Shown here piece after piece: positions 17,167-26,287 of a stretch of DNA of 60,201 nucleotides; within the stretch, counting starts at the first letter, position 1; every line of letters starts with the position of its first letter. The notes beneath the pieces were generated by a model, which saw nothing but the letters and a program-made list of their open reading frames with translations, ran no database searches and was not told the DNA's origin. The DNA lies in the NCBI GenBank assembly GCA_017615055.1, contig JAGAAW010000050.1, positions 1 through 60,201 on the forward strand. The letters are read 5' to 3'. This DNA is from Fibrobacter sp. (GTDB lineage: Bacteria > Fibrobacterota > Fibrobacteria > Fibrobacterales > Fibrobacteraceae). Both the position numbers and the translations under genes were made by a program.

Positions 17167-18873
17167 TTAGCGCACATTCACGGTCAGGGTGTCCCTCATG
17201 AGGGGGTCTGCCATGCTCTGGGCAATGAGTCGGGCGTCCTTGTCGGCGGCATCCGGCTGTGCAATCAGGTAGAACGAGGATATTTCCTGTTCGCCCTTGC
17301 AGTTTTCCAGCTGGCTGATGTAGGAGGCTGTTCCGAGGGTCGTGAGGTCCTCGCAGGGCACGTACCACTTGACGTTGTAGCTCGTCTTGTAGGGAACGGT
17401 CTGGAACGCGAATTCCGAGAGTTTCACGGTATCGCCCGGGGCGACGCGCTTGGTAGAGTAGGTGGTCTCCTTCGCCTCGTTGTAGAACTTGAGGGAATCG
17501 AGCGAGCCCGGCCTCTGGATGAACGTCCTGAGGGTGAGGTTCGAGTCCGTGAGGGCCTTGGAATTGAGCTGCAGGTAGCGCAGGTAGACGGGGCCGTCGC
17601 TCTTAGCCTTGAAACTGTGCTCAAGGCTATTGATGGTACCGACGGAATCTCCCTTGGAATCAATCAGCCAGTACTGTGCTCTCGGGGTGCCCTTGCATTC
17701 CATGTACTTGCAGTAGCCGTCCATTTCGTGGTACACCACGAGCGAGTCGCCCTTCTTCAGGTCGGCGAGCCACACGTAGTGGTCCTGGCGCAGGTAGTAC
17801 TTGGTGGAGTCGTTTGCAGGGCGCACGATGGTGAGCGTATCGCCGGGGTAGACGATGGAATCGGGGTTGGCGAGGTATTCGCCCTGGTTCAGCCTGCGGA
17901 AGCGGGTTGCTGCCTCGAATGTGGCAAACGGGCCCGAAAGGAAACTGACCACGTTGCTCGGCGTGAGCTTTAGGGTCCACTTGGAGGAGTCATTCGTGAC
18001 GAGCAGCGTGTCGAGCGAGTCTGCTGCGGGGGAGTACGTCACGCCGTCCTTGTCGGTAAGTTCGTACTTGTTGATGCCGTAGCCCTGTACCGAGAGGTTC
18101 ACGCTGAACCCGGTCTCGACGTTGAATGCAATCTCGATGTTCTTCGGGGCGCTGCCGATGACGAGAATCCCGCGGACGGTGTCGCGCAGGTCGATATCTA
18201 CGTGCGAGGAATCACCCGTGTAGTTGTAGTAGGCGGTATCTACGTCCACCTTGACGCGCAGGTGCGACGTGGTGTCGAAATTAGCCTTGAGGTCGAGGTA
18301 GTAGAAGTCGTCGCTGAACAGTACGAACTGGTTCTGGAGCATGTCGGCGCCCGAGCCTGGCAACATGTAGTCGCTGTATAGGGAATCCTTCTTGCTTTCG
18401 TTCCAGACGGGCTTGAGCGTCTTTGCCTTTTCGCCCTTCTCGCTCCTGATGCGGATTGTATCACCTTCCATGCCGCTCGTTGCGGCGAGCACGCTTACGC
18501 GGGTTCCCTTCGGGAAGTTCCCGAGGAACAGCGATACGGTGGTGTTCGCACTGTCGACGCACACGACGTCGTCGTGGCAGACCTTCTTTAGGTAGGAGGA
18601 ATCCTTGGAATCTTCCTTGGAGGTATCCCTCTCAACCTTGACGGTATCCCACTCGGCCATTTCCATATAGAAGTTGAGCGTATCACCGGCGGCAATCGTG
18701 TCGCGGTATTCGATATCGAGCCTCTCGCTGATGGAGGAACTGGAGTTGAACGACTCTTCGGCATAGCTTCCGTTATCGTCGGTAATGGACGACGAGTTCG
18801 TATGCGATGTTTCGCTGCAGGCGACAAGGAGCGCGAGCGGTACGAGAGCGAGGATTGTCGTTTTCATAGTCAT
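17167..18873 (-). CDS. Large hypothetical lipoprotein
   Basis: 568 residues with a lipobox LLVAC about residue 19, preceded by MKTTILALVPLALL. The start may be the ATG at 18873 or two codons later (MK). A Ser-rich linker follows to ~50, then ~500 residues that read as repeated beta-sandwich-like units rich in DTxxLxxYxE, GDTIRIRSEKG and GDTLTIV strands; at least four such GDT-initiated units are visible. Four Cys lie in the C-terminal half. I do not recognise a family. The pattern suits a surface-exposed adhesin-like or binding protein (inference). It lies 12 bp downstream of the beta-helix protein gene in the same direction, so they may be co-transcribed and act together on a substrate. Confidence 0.75.
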   Translation of the reverse strand: MTMKTTILALVPLALLVACSETSHTNSSSITDDNGSYAEESFNSSSSISERLDIEYRDTIAAGDTLNFYMEMAEWDTVKVERDTSKEDSKDSSYLKKVCHDDVVCVDSANTTVSLFLGNFPKGTRVSVLAATSGMEGDTIRIRSEKGEKAKTLKPVWNESKKDSLYSDYMLPGSGADMLQNQFVLFSDDFYYLDLKANFDTTSHLRVKVDVDTAYYNYTGDSSHVDIDLRDTVRGILVIGSAPKNIEIAFNVETGFSVNLSVQGYGINKYELTDKDGVTYSPAADSLDTLLVTNDSSKWTLKLTPSNVVSFLSGPFATFEAATRFRRLNQGEYLANPDSIVYPGDTLTIVRPANDSTKYYLRQDHYVWLADLKKGDSLVVYHEMDGYCKYMECKGTPRAQYWLIDSKGDSVGTINSLEHSFKAKSDGPVYLRYLQLNSKALTDSNLTLRTFIQRPGSLDSLKFYNEAKETTYSTKRVAPGDTVKLSEFAFQTVPYKTSYNVKWYVPCEDLTTLGTASYISQLENCKGEQEISSFYLIAQPDAADKDARLIAQSMADPLMRDTLTVNVR

Positions 18874-18885
18874 AGTGGCGCTGTC

Positions 18886-21800
18886 CTAGTTGAGGATAAA
18901 GAACTTCTGTTCGGCGGTGAAGGCTTCGCCGATAATCTTGAGGGTGTACTTGCCGGTGGGGAAGGCCTTTGCCTTGAACTTGAAGTTGGTCTTCTTTTCG
19001 CCGGCGAGTTCGCGGGCGGCGACCGTGAGCATGCGCTTGCCCGATTCGTTCACGATTTCAATCTGCACGAACTGCGGGTAGCCCACGGTCAGGTCAAAGT
19101 TGCATTCGAGGTTCACGATGTCGATGTTCACCTTCGAGAGGGTGTAGCCACCGTCCATTGCCTCGCCACCTACGGAGCGGGAGTTGTCGTAGTAGCCCAC
19201 GTAGAGCGCGGGAGCCATGTTCTTGCCTGCGTTACGCGACTTGATGAACGTCTCTCCGGGTTCCACCGCGGTAAGGATAAGCGTGTAGAGTCCTGAGGCG
19301 TGCTTCCTCTTGAAGAATTCCGTGAGGGCGGGCGTACGCAGGAACGCACCGAGGGGTGCCTTCGGGTTGAGCGTGATGATACCGATGAAGTCTGCGTACT
19401 TGGTGTCGATGCCGCCACCGGAGTTCTTGCGGATGTTGAACTGCCCGCCCGACTGCTGGAGGTTCGCGGGTGCGTTTTCCCATGTGAGTTCGTCGCTCTT
19501 CCAGTCCACACCGAGCTTGTCCTCACCGAATTTCATATCCTTGCTCGTTTCCTTGAGGCCGAAGATGTTCAACTGTACGGGCTTCTTGATGGAATCCGCA
19601 TCGAATTCCAGCTTGAGGGCCGCATCGAACAGCGGGCCGGGGAGTGCGGACAGGTCGTACTTCAGGTAGATCTTTCCGGCATCGTTCTGGTCGTTTGCCA
19701 CGCGCAGGTTCTCGTCGGTGCTGTGCGGCGTGTAGTTATCGAACATCGAGATCCAGGCATCGGCACCGCGCCCGCTCGGGACGTTGTCACCCGAATGGTC
19801 GAGTGTCGTGTATCGCTTATCGAACACGTATACCTTACCCGTGTCCGTCCTGTCCTGGTAGCCGTCGTTGGCGTTGAACAGCAGGTTGTAGCGCCCGCTT
19901 GCGGTAAACGTCACGTCGGTCTCGTATTCGGTAGAGTCAGAGAAGGACACCTTTCCGGGGCCTGCCCCTTTGCGCCATGCTACGGGCACGCGGCACAGAC
20001 CGTCGCCACGGCCGTCGTCCTCTACGCTGCCCTGCAGGTGGAGCTTGCCCGGCTGCACCAGGATGTGTTCCTTGTCCATCGAGGGCTTCGGGGGTTCGTT
20101 CTGTCCCTGCTTGGGGGCGTAGCCCGTGTAGAGGGCCATCATCACGCCGCCCGATTCGTTGTGGGGCAGGTCGGTGTTCTTGAGGGTGTATATCTTGGAG
20201 CCCTGGCGGGATTCCTCGACAATCTTCGAGTAGGGGTTACCGCGGGTAAGCGTCTCCTTGAGGCCCGCGATGGAAAGGCTCGAGTTGTCGTTGATAAACA
20301 TCGGGTTGTTTTTCGCCTTGTCGCTAGCGATGACGTTCACGCCCAGGAGTTCTGCAGAGCCCTTGTTGAAGTTGTGGAGGATGGTGTTGCCGTCCCTGGT
20401 GGTAAGGCCCAAAATCCAGATGGAACCGCCGTTGTTCGAAATCTTCGGGCCCTTCGTGTCGCCGACCATGGTGACCTGGCGGCCCCACAGGCGCTGCATG
20501 CTGGTCTGTATCGTGCCTATGGAAACGTCTTCCAGGAAGATGTCGCCTGTCGCGAGGTCGTCGGACTCGTAGGACTTCACGTACATGTTCTTGAGTACCA
20601 CGGAACGCTTGGAACGGTTGGTAATGCCGCTTGCGAACGTGGAGAATCGCTCGATGGTGATGTCGACGAAGGCTCCGTCCTCGATAATGAACTTGCCCTT
20701 GCCGTCAATCTTGCCCTCGGTACCGATAAGGCGGTGGATTCGGTTACGCAGGTAGATGTCGCGGTTGATGGTCCAGCGGCCTCCCGGCGGGAAGAAGATT
20801 GTTTCCGCACCGTCGTCGATAGCGTCCTGGATGGCCTTCGCGTCGTCGGAGCCGTCGTTCGCCTTGCCGCCGTATTCGCCGCTGATGGAGGTCCAGTACA
20901 TGGACTTCTGCTCCGCCTTGTTGGGCGTTTCTGTTACGGCGAGCTTCATTGCCTGCTTGGGGCTGTGGCAAAGCTGGTGGTTCTCCTGCGTGGAGAATTC
21001 TATAATCTCGGTGTTGCTGAAGGATTCGTTGTAGGCTTTCTTGGAGCTCTTGATCTTTGTCTTGAACTTGCTCACGATGACGGCACGTGCAAAGATTTGC
21101 CCCTCGTTTACGATGGCGGTGATATTCTTTGCCGCTTTTTTACCGGGGTCGTATTCGAGTGTCGCGTCCACGAACACCATCGAGGCGTCTGCTCCGTGGT
21201 TATAGACCGCGGTTGCGTTTCCCTTGAAGCGGAGCCCGCGGATAGAGAGCATCTGGTTATCGTTGTCGAGGCCGAACTTGCTTTGTCCGCCGAGAGTCAC
21301 ATGCTCGAACGTCATGCTGTTCGATGAGCCTGCGGTGTAGATACCTACGCCGAAGCCGTCCACTTCCACGTTCTTCAGGAGGAGCGGGCCGATGTTGTCG
21401 GTGAAGCCGAGGTCGATGCCGTACACGCCTGCACTGTCGCCGGAGGCGACTTTCACGTTGTTAATGGTACCCTGCACGGAGGCGTTGAAGCGGATACCGA
21501 TGGCACCCGGGTTCTTTTTACCGGTACGGAGAGTAAGGTCGCGGATGGAGTTGCGCTGGCGAGCATTGGGGCCGTCGCCCGTGTAGATTACCGCCTGCGG
21601 AAAGTCGGGGTTCTCGAAGCCGGGAACGTCGTCCTGTAGTGCGATTATGGTACCGCCCATGCTTTCGCCCTGGAGGATAGTGCGCCGGTAGTCCTTTTCG
21701 GGCTTGTCGGCGGTAGGCCAGGTGAGGGCGGAGGAAATCTTGTAGATGCCGTGGGGCAGGTAGATGATATAGTCGCCGTCGGGGTGGTCGCTTAAGGCTT

Positions 21801-21960
21801 TCTGGATAGCTTCGGTATCGTCGGTTTTGCCGTCGCCCTTGGCGTTATACGGTTCTTCCTTTACATTGACGACTTCGGAGCCCATCGGGAATTCCACTTG
21901 GGCATATGCGGAGAGCGCTAGAGAGCACAAAAAGCACAAAAAAAGGCGATAAGAATACAT
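18886..21960 (-). CDS. Secreted double beta-helix protein (pectate-lyase-3/GH55-like) with DNRLRE-like and T9SS-like C-terminal domains
   Basis: 1024 residues from the ATG at 21960, which gives a good signal peptide (MYSYRLFLCFLCSLALSAYA). The frame has an earlier ATG at 21984 that would spoil it. Two Pectate_lyase_3 modules are visible, each opening with the same type of motif: YNAKGDGKTDDTEAIQKAL (~residue 35) and GGKANDGSDDAKAIQDAI (~360), the arrangement of GH55-type twin helices. Next comes a domain with TTLDHSGDNVPSGRG and KIYLKYDLSALPG (~700-900) resembling DNRLRE/CBM96 modules. The end, FPTGKYTLKIIGEAFTAEQK, resembles a type IX secretion sorting tail. It probably binds or cleaves a polysaccharide outside the cell; the substrate is unknown. 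Confidence 0.82.
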   Translation of the reverse strand: MYSYRLFLCFLCSLALSAYAQVEFPMGSEVVNVKEEPYNAKGDGKTDDTEAIQKALSDHPDGDYIIYLPHGIYKISSALTWPTADKPEKDYRRTILQGESMGGTIIALQDDVPGFENPDFPQAVIYTGDGPNARQRNSIRDLTLRTGKKNPGAIGIRFNASVQGTINNVKVASGDSAGVYGIDLGFTDNIGPLLLKNVEVDGFGVGIYTAGSSNSMTFEHVTLGGQSKFGLDNDNQMLSIRGLRFKGNATAVYNHGADASMVFVDATLEYDPGKKAAKNITAIVNEGQIFARAVIVSKFKTKIKSSKKAYNESFSNTEIIEFSTQENHQLCHSPKQAMKLAVTETPNKAEQKSMYWTSISGEYGGKANDGSDDAKAIQDAIDDGAETIFFPPGGRWTINRDIYLRNRIHRLIGTEGKIDGKGKFIIEDGAFVDITIERFSTFASGITNRSKRSVVLKNMYVKSYESDDLATGDIFLEDVSIGTIQTSMQRLWGRQVTMVGDTKGPKISNNGGSIWILGLTTRDGNTILHNFNKGSAELLGVNVIASDKAKNNPMFINDNSSLSIAGLKETLTRGNPYSKIVEESRQGSKIYTLKNTDLPHNESGGVMMALYTGYAPKQGQNEPPKPSMDKEHILVQPGKLHLQGSVEDDGRGDGLCRVPVAWRKGAGPGKVSFSDSTEYETDVTFTASGRYNLLFNANDGYQDRTDTGKVYVFDKRYTTLDHSGDNVPSGRGADAWISMFDNYTPHSTDENLRVANDQNDAGKIYLKYDLSALPGPLFDAALKLEFDADSIKKPVQLNIFGLKETSKDMKFGEDKLGVDWKSDELTWENAPANLQQSGGQFNIRKNSGGGIDTKYADFIGIITLNPKAPLGAFLRTPALTEFFKRKHASGLYTLILTAVEPGETFIKSRNAGKNMAPALYVGYYDNSRSVGGEAMDGGYTLSKVNIDIVNLECNFDLTVGYPQFVQIEIVNESGKRMLTVAARELAGEKKTNFKFKAKAFPTGKYTLKIIGEAFTAEQKFFILN

Positions 21961-22075
21961 TGAGACCTCGTTCTGGGGTACCATACGCTATTAAATTACC
22001 TTTTTTTGCTGGGGTGTGGACGCGCAGTCACCAAAATGACATGAATATATAGGTTTTTGACCCGTTTTTTGCCCC

Positions 22076-22112
22076 AAAAAAAGGAGCCAGGCAATGCAGA
22101 ACATTACCTGGC
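22076..22112 (-). terminator. Terminator after the Cthe_2159-like gene
   Basis: On the minus strand: 11-bp stem GCCAGGTAATG/CATTGCCTGGC (one mismatch) with a 5-base loop, then CTCC and seven T. It lies ~112 bp after the stop. Confidence 0.75.
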
Positions 22113-22203
22113 CTTGGGGTTGGTTTGGAGTAATCTCAATAATAGCATTTTTCCGGGGTTTGCGAGGGTTTTGGGGCAAAAAAGCGCACCGCCCGCCCCG
22201 GAA

Positions 22204-22219
22204 TGTGATTTAAATCACT
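22204..22219. promoter_or_regulatory. CRP/FNR-like palindrome
   Basis: TGTGATTTAAATCACT contains the perfect 14-bp palindrome GTGATTTAAATCAC and fits TGTGA-N6-TCACA at 9 of 10 positions. It sits 5 bp beyond the stop of the Cthe_2159-like gene and ~245 bp before the beta-helix gene start, an odd position for a classical activator site. Confidence 0.3.
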
Positions 22220-22223
22220 TTCG

Positions 22224-24461
22224 CTACTTGTAGTAGTACTTGAGCCCGTTCGGGAATTCCACCGTCTGCATGCCGCTCGTGCTGACCTGCGCCACGGAGG
22301 TCACGGAACCGCCGTAGAGGATCATGCTGCCCGAACCCTTCGGGGCGAACGCTGCATTCGCGCTCCCGTAGGCTGTGCCTGCCGTGTAGCTGGTGGCGCT
22401 GCAGTTCGGGTATTCCTCGGTCTGGTTTCCGAATCCGAGCAGGACGCCTCCCGTGATGGTGAAGCCGTTGTCGGTATCGATCATGCCGCCCGCCATGTTG
22501 GTCGAGCATCCGCCGCTACTGCTTTGGCCGGGCCTTCCGCCCATGCCGCCACCCATGCCGCCGCTGCTGGCGGGGATTTCGAGGATGACGACGCCGCCTT
22601 TCTGCGTGGCCGTGCCGTTCGCGTCGAGCACGTCGATGTCGTTACCCGAGGCGCTGATGTAGTGGTAGCCGCCGGTGATGACGATGTAGCCCTTGCTGCT
22701 GCTCTGCATGCCGCCGCCCATACCACCACCCATGCCGCCCCACTGGGAGCCGCTGGAGGTGCCGGGGTCAGCGGAGCCGCCTGCCGCATTCCAGCCGTCA
22801 TCGGTGCCGTAAGTCGCAGTGACACCGCCTTCGGCGAAGATGTAGAACGCTTCCATGCCTTCTGCGGCCTTCTCAACATTCACGGTGGAACCTGCGAGGT
22901 GCAGCGCGGAATCGGCGTGGATGCCGTCATCGCCCGCATTCACGGTAACGTTGCCGCCGTTCAAATAAATGTTCAGGTTGGAATGGATGCCATCATCCTT
23001 GGTAGAGGTCACGTTGACGTTGCCCGCGTTGATGTAGATGCGGTCTTCGGAAACGATGCCCTTGCCTGCTGCGTTGACCTTGATGGTGGGGGTGGAAACG
23101 GAGTCCGTAACGAACACGTAGTTGAAAGCCTGGATGCCATCGTCGCCTGCGGTGATGTCGATGGTACCACCCTGGATGATAACGATACCCTTGCCTTCGG
23201 TGATGGTGGTATCCTTGCCGTTGATGGTGCATTCGTCGCTATCGATGCCGTCGCCATTTGTCGCCTTGACGGTGAGAGTTCCCTTTTCGACGCTTACGAG
23301 CCCCTTGCCCTTGAGACCATTGTTCTTTGCGGTAACGTTTACCTTGGTCTCGCCGCGGAAGCGCAGGTCGTTGCTCGTGTGGATGCCGTTGTTGTAGTTG
23401 CCCTTCACGATAAGCGTGCCCTCGCCCTTGATGGTGAGGTCATCCTTAGCGTAGATGCAGGCACCGGTCGTATCCACCTTCGTCTCGCCGTTTGCATTCA
23501 CGTAGGTGAACGACTTGGTGCGGGTGCTTCCGTCAGAAAGCGTGTTCTCGGTGCCCTCTTTTGCGACAACGAATGCCTTGCTCGCCATCTGCACGTAGAT
23601 GGGGGCATCGGCATTGTTCGTGAGCGTGAGCCCACGCAGGTTCAGGTACACGCCGCTATCGCTCTTGGGGGAATACACGCGAATCTGTGCGTCGTTACCC
23701 GTGTAGGAACCGCTGAAGTCGTAGTCGCCCGCACAGGTAATCACGACCTCACCGCCGTTCACTTGTACGCAATTATTGTTGTTCGTGACGGTTGCTCCGC
23801 TTGCCGCGTAGGTGATTACGGGGGCATTGCCGTTGCTGGGCTCAACGACCACCGCGCTGCTCGTGCCAGCGGAAGATTTCGGCACATTGCCTGCAGAAGA
23901 TGTGGGCTTAACACCTGCGATACTGCTGGAACTTGCAACTTCGATGATGGTCTCGGATGAGGACGATGCAACAACTTCTGTAAGGAACTGCTTATTGCAT
24001 TCGCTATCGAAGTAGAATGTTACTCCATCGGTGTCGCGGTAGTACGAAACATCCGCAAGCTTGTAAAGGAAGGTTGCCGTGCCTGCATCGCATGTGGCCG
24101 ATGCGGAAGACGGAATGACGGGTGTTTCTTCAGGAGGCAACGGAGTCGTGCCCGGATCCTGCGGAACATTCGCTGCCGCAGAACTTGCGGGCACATCTTC
24201 TACGGGTGCACCGATTGTGCCGTCCGGGTTAATCCAGAAGGCAAGATTTCCGCTTGCATCAAGGCACATGACCGTTGCGCCATCGGCGGCATAGAAGCCG
24301 GTGTACCCTTCGGTAAGGCAGATGTTGCCTGAGTCTGCATTTGCACTGTTGTCGCCTGTAGTAGGCGCTTGCACACTAGAACTGTCGTCGGAACATGCGG
24401 CGAGCAATCCGAATGCGAGTACGGAAAATGCAGTTATCCTTTTTTTGATTATTGTTTTCAT
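22224..24461 (-). CDS. Carbohydrate-binding lipoprotein of the Cthe_2159 type
   Basis: 745 residues from the ATG at 24461 (MKTIIKKRITAFSVLAFGLLAAC), with GGGAT upstream as ribosome binding site; earlier in-frame ATGs at 24470 and 24491 are possible. The lipobox Cys is about residue 23. Residues ~30-210 are low-complexity linker with SSSS runs and a small Cys-containing segment. From ~210 to ~560 there is a right-handed beta-helix of many short repeats such as GNYNNGIHTSNDLRFRGE, NGDGIDSDECTINGK and DDGIHADSALHLAG, the pattern of Cthe_2159, a polygalacturonate/cellulose-binding protein. Gly/Met runs (GGMGGGMGGGM) interrupt the last strands. Probably a surface glycan-binding protein; no catalytic residues recognised. 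Confidence 0.82.
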   Translation of the reverse strand: MKTIIKKRITAFSVLAFGLLAACSDDSSSVQAPTTGDNSANADSGNICLTEGYTGFYAADGATVMCLDASGNLAFWINPDGTIGAPVEDVPASSAAANVPQDPGTTPLPPEETPVIPSSASATCDAGTATFLYKLADVSYYRDTDGVTFYFDSECNKQFLTEVVASSSSETIIEVASSSSIAGVKPTSSAGNVPKSSAGTSSAVVVEPSNGNAPVITYAASGATVTNNNNCVQVNGGEVVITCAGDYDFSGSYTGNDAQIRVYSPKSDSGVYLNLRGLTLTNNADAPIYVQMASKAFVVAKEGTENTLSDGSTRTKSFTYVNANGETKVDTTGACIYAKDDLTIKGEGTLIVKGNYNNGIHTSNDLRFRGETKVNVTAKNNGLKGKGLVSVEKGTLTVKATNGDGIDSDECTINGKDTTITEGKGIVIIQGGTIDITAGDDGIQAFNYVFVTDSVSTPTIKVNAAGKGIVSEDRIYINAGNVNVTSTKDDGIHSNLNIYLNGGNVTVNAGDDGIHADSALHLAGSTVNVEKAAEGMEAFYIFAEGGVTATYGTDDGWNAAGGSADPGTSSGSQWGGMGGGMGGGMQSSSKGYIVITGGYHYISASGNDIDVLDANGTATQKGGVVILEIPASSGGMGGGMGGRPGQSSSGGCSTNMAGGMIDTDNGFTITGGVLLGFGNQTEEYPNCSATSYTAGTAYGSANAAFAPKGSGSMILYGGSVTSVAQVSTSGMQTVEFPNGLKYYYK

Positions 24462-24686
24462 TTTAAACATCCCTTTTTTTCCAAACAGCAACCCGGAATG
24501 GGTTAGTTTCTACAAAATAAATTACCTAGTTGCATCGCTTTTTTGAACCCGTTTTTTTCGTTTTTTGAAGAAAAAAGAAAAAGTTATCGGGGGGTTTTGT
24601 TCCGTTCGGAACGAATGTTGCCGAAAAAGACCTGTTGTGTTTTTGACAACATGCCGCATGCAATTTGAAAAAACTAAATTACAGTT

Positions 24687-26282
24687 ATGATTCTTGTAAA
24701 ATCACGTACACTCGCCTTTGCTGCTTTTGTAGCCACGACGTTACTTTCTACGCAAGCGGTTGCGGGTTCGCCCGTAATCGGCACGGAACACACGCGCAAC
24801 TTGCGCACGCTCGAGATGGCGCCGATGCTGTTCGAATACCACCGGCAGACCGTCGGGGAAGGTAGGCAGTTCTTTGCCTACCCGCAGCGTGACACCTCGT
24901 TTATTAGGCACTTTGCCGAGACGGAAGGCAAGGCTCTCCTTTATTACGATAATATGCGTGGCGGCGCCATAGCGGGGCGTGGAATCGAAGTGGCGTGCCA
25001 CGACGGTGATACGGCGTGCGTGCGCGTAAAGAACGAACTCCAGACGAAACTCCCGTCGATTGCGATTGCGACAAGCGTTGTGGGCGGTATGGATTACCGC
25101 GGTGGAGAAACTCTGGGAGATACGATCTGGCCCGGAATCGATGGTGGTATATACTTGCGTGGCTATGCGGACTCGGTTGAGTTCGTGCTCGATGCCCGTA
25201 TCTATGATGAAGGCCATTCTGCGGACAAGCCCAAGTCTTGGGACCGCGAGTTTTTGGAAGTGCAGAAAGAGGAGAACAACTCCGGTGTGGAATACACGAG
25301 CTATGCACGTTACCGCACGCACTTCGCTTTCAACTACAACTGGTTCCGTTTGGACCTTGCCCGTGATGTGCTGCACTGGGGCCCGGGTTACTACAACAAC
25401 CTGACCTTGAACCAGTTCGCGCTCCCGTACAATATGCTCAGCATGGACCTGCATTTTGGCCCGCTCCGCGTGATGAGCTTCTATGCCGACCTCCGCATTT
25501 ACGGCAGCATGAGCGACAAGAATAAGGACGAAACGCGTAACCTCTTCGGCCACCGTTATGAACTTGCAGTTGGCAATGCGACTATCGGCATTAGCGAACT
25601 TACAGTGCTTTACGATAACCTAAAACCATGGCTATTTGTGCCTACGGCACCGCTCTTTATGGAGAAGGGCAACTACTCCGAGAGCAGCAACAATGGTGCA
25701 CTCGCGATGGACTTTAACTACAGGCTCTTTAACGCTGTGCGCCTCTATACCGAATTCTTCCTCGACGACATGGAATCGCCGATTAGTCTCGTGAAGAACG
25801 ATAACATCGAGGCGAAGTGGGCATGGATGGCCGGTTTGCAGGCGGGCCATGACTTCTATTTCAAGGGACACAAGCTCGAGGCCGGTACGATTGCCGAATA
25901 CGCCCGAGTGGAACCTTATGTCTACTCGCACTTTATAAAGAATACCGCACAGATGGCACACTTGGGTTACCCGCTCGGGAACCAGGGCGGCCCCAACAGC
26001 CGGACCATCGATTGGACTCTGTACGGAAGGCTTGATGGACACATATTCGCGTCGCTTCGCAATACCTGGTTCTGGAAGGGAACGGATTACGGGAGTGCCG
26101 TGAACGATACGACCCCGCACCACAACCACATGAAGATTCACAAGAAATTCCTTGACGGGGCGGAAATGCAGTACTCGCTCACGCCCGCGATAAGTTACGA
26201 AGGGCAGTACGTGAGTTTCATGGGCGAGATCACCTTCATTGACGACCGCAAGGTTTACTTGCGTGCCGGATTCAAGTGGTAG
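24687..26282 (+). CDS. Wzi-like capsule-assembly outer membrane beta-barrel
   Basis: 531 residues with a signal peptide (FAAFVATTLLSTQAVA). The body alternates aromatic-rich beta strands and ends in a C-terminal Phe-Lys-Trp strand typical of outer membrane barrels. The segment VLHWGPGYYNNLTLNQFALPYNMLSMDLHFG, given here only to mark the region near residues 230-260, carries the HWGPG and LHFGPL signatures of the Wzi family (capsule attachment lectin). It probably sits in the outer membrane and binds or anchors an exported polysaccharide. It is followed by a U32 gene after 5 bp, which may reflect co-transcription rather than shared function. No wza/wzc export genes are in the window. Confidence 0.75.
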   Translation: MILVKSRTLAFAAFVATTLLSTQAVAGSPVIGTEHTRNLRTLEMAPMLFEYHRQTVGEGRQFFAYPQRDTSFIRHFAETEGKALLYYDNMRGGAIAGRGIEVACHDGDTACVRVKNELQTKLPSIAIATSVVGGMDYRGGETLGDTIWPGIDGGIYLRGYADSVEFVLDARIYDEGHSADKPKSWDREFLEVQKEENNSGVEYTSYARYRTHFAFNYNWFRLDLARDVLHWGPGYYNNLTLNQFALPYNMLSMDLHFGPLRVMSFYADLRIYGSMSDKNKDETRNLFGHRYELAVGNATIGISELTVLYDNLKPWLFVPTAPLFMEKGNYSESSNNGALAMDFNYRLFNAVRLYTEFFLDDMESPISLVKNDNIEAKWAWMAGLQAGHDFYFKGHKLEAGTIAEYARVEPYVYSHFIKNTAQMAHLGYPLGNQGGPNSRTIDWTLYGRLDGHIFASLRNTWFWKGTDYGSAVNDTTPHHNHMKIHKKFLDGAEMQYSLTPAISYEGQYVSFMGEITFIDDRKVYLRAGFKW

Positions 26283-26287
26283 TTCGG

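Noticed and set aside
22524..23960. 478-codon plus-strand open frame
   Set aside because: Antisense to the Cthe_2159-like beta-helix gene; the repeats on the other strand produce a periodic open frame without a plausible protein.
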